Shown here: one piece after another, positions 55,801 through 64,000 of the stretch
Layout: every line of letters begins with the position of its first letter
How positions within the stretch are numbered: position 1 is the first letter of the stretch
From: Buddleja alternifolia
Taxonomy: Eukaryota; Streptophyta; Magnoliopsida; Lamiales; Scrophulariaceae
DNA length: 64,000 bases
Assembly: GCA_019426215.1 (NCBI GenBank)
Contig: CM033393.1
Location: 11,876,046-11,940,045, forward strand
Reading direction: 5' to 3'
The notes under the pieces: generated by a model
Databases searched by the model: none
What the model was told of the DNA's origin: nothing
What the model saw: the letters and a program-made list of their open reading frames with translations, nothing else
Translations under genes and position numbers: made by a program

Positions 55801-56143
55801 TTTGAGAGAGAAAATAAAATAACTGCAGAGAATAAAGAAAGATTCAATTAGGTTGCTATGTTGTACACCAAGTAAAATTAGACAGGACTTTGAATTTGCA
55901 CTTGACTCCCACTACATTTTTTGAATCATTGCACTCCCACTGCAATATTTGAAAATCTAGTTGGAAAGACTTCGTAGTGAGTGATTGAGTTATTAATAAA
56001 GTCGGTGAGTTGCAACTCTTTAACGATATACGACTCACTAATTTTATTAAAGTGGCAATCCTTGCCAGCATCGTTTAACATGCAATTTAATCATTAATTT
56101 GGCTCATAGATCACGTGACCGCAACCTTTTAACGATATATAGG

Positions 56144-56846
56144 CAATGTTCTGAAACCCGGACCGCTCATCGAACCGAAAAATCGATCGGGTTAAGGGTC
56201 ACCGGTTCGACCGTTGGGTCAACCGCGGTCGAATCGGTGACGTCATAATTACACAATAAATAATAATTAATATAATATTAAATATTATAATACATAAAAA
56301 TATGAAGAAAAAATATTTTCTCTACAACTACATACAAACTAAACGATTTTTTAAATAGTAAATGATAAACTCTTCAAAATCCCTCTCATTCAACAACGTT
56401 TCCCCCCCCCCCCCCCCCTTTTGAAACTGAAAACTATGGGATAAATCATGAAAGTCGAATACAATCCCTGGGCTCTTGTATTAATGATTAAAATAACTAA
56501 GATATTACCTTAGATGTGAAGGACAACCGTGAAGAAGGAGCAGACATGAAGCCGTGAAGGAGCAGCAGCAGCAGCCGTGAAGGAGAAATGAGAAGAGGGG
56601 AATTGGGCTCAAACCCTGATTTACAAATCAGCCCCTTTTTTTATATAACTCACGAACCGGCCGGATTTGTCGACCCAGTTCCGGTTCTACCGGTCCGACA
56701 GTTGAACCGCTAGGTCGAACGGTTCTGGCCTAAAAAAACTGTTTTCTGGCTAAAGCGGTTTTTGCTTCCAACCCGAGCCGTTTTAAGAACCGGTTCCCAG
56801 TTCTACCGGTTCGACCAGCTGGTCTGGCTTGGGTTTCAAAACATTG
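56144..56846. mobile_element. hAT-like MITE in the leader of element F
   Basis: Ends CAATGTTCTGAAACCCGGAC and the inverted GGGTTTCAAAACATTG. Flanks TATATAGG (56136-56143) and TATATAAG (56847-56854) are an 8-bp duplication with one mismatch, as expected for hAT. Both ends are rich in ACCGGTTC-type palindromes. A 17-C run lies at 56402-56418. No transposase. Confidence 0.72.
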
Positions 56847-58139
56847 TATATAAGTTGTCATTTGTCTGAACTTGGGCCATCAACTTCCAATCAATCTAAC
56901 AATTGAATTTCACCTTGCAACCCTCTGTCGATATATGGGGTGGAATTTATTTTGATTGATGGCATCTAATGCACTTAGAGACTTTAAATAAATGTCGCAA
57001 TGCATAACCCCCACTTACTGGGAAGAAATTATGCATATTGATAGTAATTTAATTTCTTTTAAGTTTGATGGAGAGCCGGGATATCCAATTCCCTTTTATT
57101 CTAAATTCAGTATTTGGATCCAAAGGGAGAATTTGAGATTAATTGGTCTCACTTTGCACATTATCCATTTATAACGCGCATACATGGATTATAAAATAGA
57201 AAACGCCTAGCAATTCTATCACATATGCTTTCCATGGACTTATTTAGATTGAGTCAAGCCAATGACTCAATGGAGGGTTAGGGGACATATAAGATCTAAC
57301 CTATATCTAACTTTGAGGTCTTCCAGCCCCAAGCAGATCTGCTTCCAAAAAGGTCCTATTCTAATTACATAGATTTAAATGCATCCTATACATATGTCTA
57401 TAAAACTTAAAATACAAATTGGGGGATTTCAAAGACCCAATACAACCCATAAATAAAACTAGTCCTTGGAAGGTGTCACACAATATCATGCATCAAAAGA
57501 TTAAAAGACATCTAATACGCTGGAGTTCTTTCAAAAAAAATTAAATTAAAATCCAATTTTAATTAAGTGTGGTTTGAAATTAATTGAATTAATTAAAATC
57601 CAATTTACAAATTAATTCAACTCTAATCCTATTTGATAATAAATCCAATTTAGTTTCAAAGAATCAATTCTCAATTGATTAGACAAAGAATTTAATTCAA
57701 AATAAATTTATTTGTTCTAGGATTAACTTTAATTTTAAATCCAATTTAAAATTAAGCATAAAACTAATTTCAAAGATTATTCTACCCTTTAATTAATTTT
57801 AAAACCATTTTGAAATAAATATTTTATTTAATTTTAAAAATTGGGTTGACCCGTGGGTCAAAACCATGGCGGGTCAAACCCGGTTATAATTTTTTTCAAA
57901 AAAAATAAAATGAAACAGGTTGCAGATGTGTGCGCGCTCCTGTTGTGCAGGCTCTGTGTGGCACTAATGGGCCACACGGCGGCCTGCCTAGCAGGCGCCG
58001 TGTGCGCATAGCACACGCGCAACCTTCGGGTGGAAGGTTACGCGTGCTTCTCATGTGCTGTTCGCCAGGCTGTACCATCTCAACTCCCTGAGTCGAAATT
58101 CAGCAATATTCAAAACCACATATTCATGTTCATGCATAA

Positions 58140-58537
58140 ATTCATATCCAATACAAAAACTTGATTTACATTCAAAAGATAACCACACAATCAATTTTTC
58201 GGTTCAGATTTAACTTTCAAAAAATAAATCCAACCATAAAAAATATTAATCTAATCAATTTTTTCATCATGAATTCATATCCAATATATAAACTTGATTT
58301 ACATTCAAAACATAAATCATACAATCAAATTCTTGGTTCAAATTTAACCTTAAAAAAATATATCTAACCATGAAAAATATTAATCTAATCAAATTTTTCA
58401 TCTTGAATTCATATCCAATATAAAAAATTGAGTTACATTCAAAACATAAATCATACAATCAAATTTTCGGTTCAGATATGACTTTCTAAAAATAAATTTA
58501 ACCATGAAAAATATTAATGTAATCAATTTTTTCATTA
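58140..58537. repeat. Tandem repeat, three units of about 133 bp
   Basis: Units start with ATTCATATCCAATA at 58140, 58273 and 58407. Each contains CTTGATTTACATTCAAAA and CTAACCATGAAAAATATTAA-like blocks. It lies just inside the PBS of element F. Confidence 0.8.
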
Positions 58538-58590
58538 TAAACATGAAATCCAACATATTCATATTAAAAATCATTAAAAGCCAAAAGTTA

Positions 58591-58602
58591 GCTCTGATAC
58601 CA
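58591..58602 (-). other. Primer-binding site of element F
   Basis: The minus strand reads TGGTATCAGAGC one base inside the 5' LTR, complementary to initiator-Met tRNA. Confidence 0.88.
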
Positions 58603-58603
58603 C

Positions 58604-60375
58604 TATTGTGAATCCTGGTTCATGCGCAGGGGAAACAAAAAAAACATATCCGAATTCACAATTGGATCACTTTTGGGTTTTAATAATTTTATGCATATTT
58701 CGAAAATAATGTAATGATGAAATCTAATTTCATCTTTTCACTAACCTTTTGATTTAATAAAAGACTTGATCTTCCGTGTAGAAGCAATTTCAAACTCGTA
58801 CCTCTTGATATCACGCCAGAACAAATTTTGAAGAAAAATCCACCACCCTTTACACCACTATGGCCGACGGCTTCCATGGGGGTGGAGAGAGATTTTTCTT
58901 TTCTTCTTTCTTTGCTGTCAAATCTAATATGAGAGTTAGATTTTGACTGAGCTAGTGTTAGATTTATATAAGGAGTGATGGGCTTGGAATTAACTAATTC
59001 TTTGAGCCGATCCAACTCCTCCTACATGCCTAAACACACGCCTCTTTCATCCTCATTGGCTAAGTTGACTTTCAACTTAGTCCAATTATTAATTAGGTCC
59101 AACATATTTTAATCCAATTAAAATATAATACTAATTAATAATCATCTAAATTTAATTATCTAATTATTTAATAAAAGGATGAGCATAATAAATAAGTCTA
59201 TTTATTTATTATAATTAATTTATTTCTATTAATCTAATTAATCAAACTAACTAATGCGTTCATAATAAATACATCTAATTATTTACTATAAATTTATTTC
59301 CATTAATCGAATTAATCAAATAAACTAATTTGCTCATCATATAGAAAATTACCTAATTTATATGTTTTACAACGAATGAATTTTCTTCGGTCAAATCCTT
59401 TTAAGTCGACTCTCTAGGTTCGTTTCAATTGGCACTGGGAGGAAACTAAGGATGTGAGTGTCACTAAACCAGTCACGTGGACTCATATCAAAACCCAATT
59501 GAAATGAATAGATCAATATTAACCTTTAGGTCACAGATACCATGTGAGTATAAGCCCTTCACCGTAACATCCCGATCGAGTAAGAGTCATGGATTATGTC
59601 AAACTCACGGGATTCGATGATGTGCTTTAGGAAATCATAGTAAGATGAAATTACTAAACTACCATTATGTACTATACATAAGTTAGTTCTTTTTCTTTGG
59701 CCAAAGACTTATAATTTCATTTATCTACGATCTCACAGAACGTTAACTCGTTACTACTCGAGACAGTGGATCTCATATTGGCAATCATCGAACAATTGCC
59801 ACTTGTCCTTCTGAACCGCACGTTGAGGTTGATCCCACTAAAGGGTGAAATGGATCTAACTATTCTAATAACTCATTCAGTGTCACAAGTCCAGTCTTCG
59901 TGAATCCTCAGGTCTAAGGCTCACGCACACTACCGCAACCAGTAATTCAATCATTGATGGTCCAAGAGTAATTACTCATGTGATTAAATTATGGTGAGCT
60001 GTGTTCGAATATATCAATTCCATCGATATATCTATGACCAAACTGCCACCATCTAAAGTGACTGACAGACACTCCTTGTCAAAGCTTGTGTCACACAAGT
60101 CTGGTCTTAATGCCCAATTAAGACTCGTCGATTTTCGAACTCTAGTTTAAGTAAACAAGGAACCGATACTTCTAGTGTCCATCTCCTCAAACCATTGCGG
60201 AGTAGAATCTTCCTCTTAATTACCTTGAACTTATTTGTTCCATACTTATGTTAATGCCATCAAGATTGATATGAACAAAACTATGCCTTTACTAAAGAAT
60301 AAGCGTTTGTACAACATAAAGGTAAATGCCCTAATAGTCTAATTCCTCTATGGCATGGAGGGTATAATCCTAACA
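58604..60375 (-). repeat. 5' LTR of element F
   Basis: 1772 bp, clearly similar to 50233-51904. The LTR terminus next to the PBS reads CACAATA instead of CACAACA. It carries about 105 bp extra near 60225-60335, which the 3' LTR lacks. Many substitutions separate the two LTRs, so this insertion is older than C. Confidence 0.87.
58963..58970 (-). promoter_or_regulatory. TATA box of the element F 5' LTR
   Basis: The minus strand reads TATATAAA within CCTTATATAAATC, conserved in type in the 3' LTR (TATACATAC region, more decayed). Likely promoter. Confidence 0.45.
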
Positions 60376-61010
60376 CCCTTAGTGGGTGAAGATCCCAAAC
60401 CTGTGAACAAATTATTTGAAGAAGAGGCCCGTGAATTCCTTGCAAGAGTTTGTTTGATGAATTCGACCTAGAACATGAAAATTTGAAAAGCTAGTCAAAG
60501 CCAAAAGAGACAGACACAAAGCAGTGTAGGCTGCATTCAAATGGATCACTGATGCATCCAAATGGGCAGAAGAATTCATATTGCACCGCTACAATATCGA
60601 CGAGTTAGTGCGGTACCCTTTCTTGTTTGAATTCAGGTGTGAGTATCAGCAAAGAGGGTTTCTCTATCATTCTACTCACTCAATGCCAGAAGCGAATTAG
60701 AGATATCAGTGCTTTGCTTTACTATCGCCAAGGCATTAAGCGTTACATTAGAAATGCTCTTCAGTAGTTTATCATGAAAAACTTCATTGACCATGCTGAA
60801 GACGCTTTCACCAGCAAGCATGATGAGGATAGGGAACTCGAGGCAAATTCTTGGGCGAATCAGGTTCTAGTTGATGCTCACGCTGAGTTTCACAGAGATC
60901 GCCAAGCGATGGTTGAAAATGTTAGGATCTCGGTAGACGCCCTTGGGGACACGAGCACAGCAGAAGGTACAAAATTAAAAATAAAGTGGCATCCCCGAAA
61001 TTAGGGCTAG
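60376..61010 (+). pseudogene. env-like ORF fragment H, right of element F
   Basis: Plus-strand continuation of fragment H: EDPKPVNKLFEEEAREFLARV, then, after frame changes near 60450-60540, AFKWITDASKWAEEFILHRYN with DELVRYPFLFEFRCEYQQ, DISALLYYRQGIKRYIRNAL and a stop. An open tail at 60774-61004 follows (AEDAFTSKHDED, WANQVLVDAHAEFHRDRQAM), probably helical. The positions match the central domain of the extra ORF in C (DAYFDSVWNANYQLDRYRF). Stops at about 60470, 60700 and 60767. Confidence 0.55.
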
Positions 61011-61764
61011 GTAAACATGGTACCATCAGATTCAAAACTATCCTAAGAGAAAGTTTTGAAGACATTAAAGCAGCAACGCCTTTTTAAGGAACTCCCTACG
61101 ACACCTCTCCGGATGGATTTGCCCTGGCGCCCCATGTGTTGCGCCTCTAAGTTTATCCACACCTTAGCTCGTACCCTCGATTATCTCCACCAGTGCTAGC
61201 CAAGAGAATATTGAATTTTGGATTATGAGAAATGGGTAGGAATATATTTTGGCGTTCTTCATACTCAACACATTAGTTGGGAGAAGTTCTTGTGAAAAAG
61301 ATGGAGAGAAAAGAAGAGAGAAAGAAGAGAAAATTAAAATCTAGTTTTCAACTTATGAAAAACTCTTAAGAAACATCATTAATTAAAACAACAATACATA
61401 TATACATATATAGGGTATATACACGCCCCACACACACACACTTAGTGCGTGTGTTCACATTGCCTTAATAGGCGTGTGATACGTATATATGTACACACAA
61501 TTTTATTTAATTTCTTTTCTTTCTCAAACTCTATTCCTTAATTAATTTGATACCTTTCCAACTAATTAGATATTTCCATATATTTGATATCATATCAAAT
61601 ATACTATATCTATCCAATAAGACCTTTTCATATAATTACTCAACTAACCAATTAAATAGATCTTACCATATCTACAATATCTATCCTAATATATTTATAA
61701 GATCTTTCCATATCAATTAGTTACCTAATTAATTTAGAATAGATCCTACCAAATATATTATAAG

Positions 61765-61797
<33 letters not shown>

Positions 61798-64000
61798 TAG
61801 ATTTGGTGAACAAGATAAAATTCTACACCAAATATACATATACACGCCCAACGTGTACATCACATATATGTATATTTATTTTCCTCTTTCACATATTAAT
61901 TAGTCAGACCACTAATTAATTAACTAGTCTTTTTCAATTTAATATTAAATTATAAGACTATTATTAATTAAGATCACTTAATTAATTTATTCCTTTTTCC
62001 CGATTAATTAATTCTAATTAATTAATCTCTCCATTAATTCACAAAGAATTAACTAGTCAATAGGTACTACACTAAGTATTGTGTGTGACCCCTTAGGCTC
62101 ATTAACAAGCTAGCAATAAGTTTTTCCATAAGCTAGATTAATTATTCATAATAATTAACTAGGCCTTGGATTAATTTCACCAATTAACCCAAGGTACCTA
62201 TAGGTCGAGGTTCGATGTCTAGCAACGTCGCCACGATTTCCTAGATGATAACGATGAAAAGCAAGCCTATCCATATTTTGATCTTTGTGTGAGTCGAATC
62301 CCTCCATCTTTTTCGTGTCTAAGGCTTAGGGTTTGACGACGGTCGAAACCCTAATAGCCTCGAAAACTATAACTATGTTGGTTCCACTAATGATCCGGTC
62401 TTCTAAGCAGTGATCACCAATCCCTCTTATAAGACTATGCTCTGGCCAGAGACTTTTCAATCATCCAGCTTAACTGAATAGCATTGGGAATACCAGGCTG
62501 ATAGCCCTGGATGGATCCCTCGACGACTGCCACTTGTTCCGCTGTACTACGAGACTATACCCAACATACACGCCGTATGAATCTCCTGGAGTGCACGTGC
62601 ATATCAAAGTATAGTGGTTAGTACCTTTTCCAATGACATCTCAAGTCTAAGGATTATCTCACACTACGAAACCAAAGGACTCCAAGTTCGACAACACCAA
62701 CGAGGAATCTTTGCGGGGCCGTTCAATTCCGTACGAACCCAAAGTATCAATCTTCATGCATTTATTGGCTATACTAGCCATTGACAATGGAACGTGTCAA
62801 CCTCTTGGAAGAGTTACACGCATGACCATGTCTTGGTGAGGCCAGTGATATCCCACATCTCACAACCTCTATGACTTGAAACGTATTTTTAGAATTACGG
62901 TCTTTGAGAGAATTCCATATATATCCCGACCGCTCCCCTATTCATATGTAATTTATGGGATCTTCATCTATACTTACACAAGTAGTCGACGATAAAGAAG
63001 CATTCCATAATAGGTTTGATATAATTTAAATGATAAGGTTGACATAGTGTTAATGTTCAAGTCAACAGATGGCTCGCTGGGCATATAAGACTTTCAATCT
63101 ACTGTTCCCATATAGGTCCATCGTCCAGATTGCCTATTGAACACAGCTACTACTCAAGGGTTTTGGTGAAAGGGGGTTTGCCATATTTCCGTCGAGTGGA
63201 CTCGTTCCACTCGAACGTCGAATCTGATCAAATAATCTCTCAGATTATTCACTTCGCCATTAGGTATTTTAACTCATAGAATTGCATGTACCTTTCGGTT
63301 ATGCTTTATAGGAAGAATTACCTTTTAATTCTTTCATGCAGAGCTTAGACAACATATTATCTTCATTTGGACAGAAAAGGATTATGATAACCCAATAGAC
63401 CGCACATATTGCTTTCTCGTGCAATTAGGGTGCTATTCCCTTTTCAAGTCCATATCAAAAATTGAGATGATGATCAGATGTACGGTACTTACGCAACGTT
63501 GCCAACATATGATATTAATAAGCCAGTTGTATACCTATTAACCTTTAGAACTTATGTTCAGAAAAGATTCAATCAGTAGATTGATCTTTAAAGTAGTTAC
63601 GCTTTAGGCCGGCTTCCACTACTTGTCAAAATTTCTCGACTTTTGTCATATCCCCTGTCAGCATATTTTATCTTGAAGGGTATGGAACTTGTGTTCATAG
63701 GTTTACAGGTTTACTAGCCTATTTATTTTAATTGCCAGTGGTTTATGTTTATCAAGTCCCTAGTTTTCATTACTATCCCCATTCTTTCATAGAAGAACTC
63801 CTTCACCTTGAAGGTAGGATATTATGAAACGATCCCTTTCGTTCCAAGGTGTAACGAACACGATATTCCTAAGTTTCCTTAGGATACTTGTAAACACAAG
63901 ACAAGAGGATCTACAATCCTCTATTCCTCCCATTGTATGCTTGACACAAGCAACACCTTTCACATCCTTGATGTGTGTGGTTTCCATGTCACATCTAATG
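61011..64000 (-). repeat. AT-rich repetitive DNA, probably a diverged Angela-type LTR remnant
   Basis: No gene recognised; the 66-codon minus-strand frame at 63787-63987 has no motif. From 62430 to 62700, blocks such as GGCCAGAGACTT, CCACTTGTTC and CAAGTCTAAGGATTATCTCACACTAC occur in the same order as GGCCAGAGACTT, CACTTGTCC and CAGGTCTAAGGCTCACGCACACTAC in the LTRs of element F. So a distantly related LTR in the same orientation is likely; its ends are not visible. A (CA)n run lies at 61779-61797 and AT-rich low-complexity sequence at 61500-62060. Confidence 0.35.

Larger units (their letters stand above)
55801..58590 (-). other. Long untranslated leader of element F
   Basis: No coding region. 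It holds a hAT-like MITE (56144-56846), AT-rich sequence, a GC-rich patch (57845-58080, with CACACGGCGGCCTGCC and TGTGCGCATAGCACACGCGC palindromes) and a tandem repeat (58140-58537). Long leaders are known for Angela/BARE elements. Confidence 0.55.
50233..60375 (-). mobile_element. Element F: complete but dead Angela/BARE-like copia retrotransposon
   Basis: LTRs 50233-51904 (3') and 58604-60375 (5') on the minus strand, PBS, gag, protease, integrase, RT, RNase H and PPT in copia order. Flanks CCCAT (50228-50232) and CCCTT (60376-60380) are a target duplication with one change. It is inserted in env-like ORF H. The long leader (55801-58590) holds a hAT-like MITE and a tandem repeat. All genes carry stops or frameshifts. 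Lineage from the LTR start (TGTTAGGATTATGCCC), LTR length and RT motifs. Confidence 0.9.

Noticed and set aside
57896..58078. GC-rich palindromic patch as a possible ncRNA or gene
   Set aside because: It is within the leader of a dead retroelement and the 60-codon frame is unsupported.

Overview
The window looks like nuclear DNA of a flowering plant, most likely a eudicot. Almost all of it is LTR retrotransposons nested in one another, with DNA transposons and MITEs, and one host gene with introns. Evidence for a plant: initiator-Met tRNA primer-binding sites (TGGTATCAGAGC), Ty1/copia pol genes with plant-type YVDD reverse transcriptases, a CACTA (En/Spm) element with a plant Ulp1-type gene, Tourist-, hAT- and MULE-like MITEs, and a plant-type VPS55 gene. 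I cannot name the species.

Layout, left half. Positions 1-2942 are the 3' end of a plus-strand SIRE/Maximus-like copia element (A): end of its extra (env-like) ORF, polypurine tract and 3' LTR. A lies inside the pol gene of a second plus-strand SIRE-like element (B; 2943-3579, resuming at 23284). A third SIRE-like element (C, minus strand, 3580-23283) split B's pol; its flanks GATAG/GATGG are a once-mutated 5-bp target duplication. C has both LTRs, PBS, gag, a deleted pol and a broken env-like ORF. Its gag was split by a CACTA transposon (12841-20173, TSD AAT), which in turn holds a solo SIRE-like LTR (13210-14982, perfect TSD TAGCG). B continues through the end of pol and its env-like ORF to about 28857, where it is fused in frame to the reverse transcriptase of an Angela/BARE-like copia element (D), followed by D's 3' LTR (29942-31542). 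D ends inside the gag of another minus-strand SIRE-like element (E), whose 5' LTR reaches 33375.

Middle. From 33376 to about 34530 is a Tat/Ogre-like LTR remnant with a 214-bp tandem duplication. A GAGCTC-rich hAT-like MITE and a 1-kb long-TIR element follow. The only gene that looks functional is a VPS55 (endosomal sorting, LEPROT family) gene at 40944-46613: five coding exons, 134 aa, intact frame and splice sites, with introns full of MITEs.

Right half. A fragment of Angela-type LTR, the 3' LTR of a SIRE-like element (G) carrying a Tourist-like MITE, and a head-to-head junction at about 49985 with a plus-strand env-like ORF (H). H is split by a complete but dead Angela-like element (F, minus strand, 50233-60375), whose leader carries a hAT-like MITE and a 133-bp tandem repeat. 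The last 3 kb is AT-rich repetitive DNA that distantly resembles an Angela-type LTR.

The retroelement genes do not work together as a system now. Every coding region in them has stops, frameshifts or deletions, many of them C-to-T type changes expected of methylated transposons. The most notable items are the depth of nesting, the env-like ORF shared by five SIRE-like copies, the in-frame B/D chimera, the CACTA element that keeps only a Ulp1-type protease gene, and a conserved palindrome just upstream of the TATA box in the SIRE-type LTRs.
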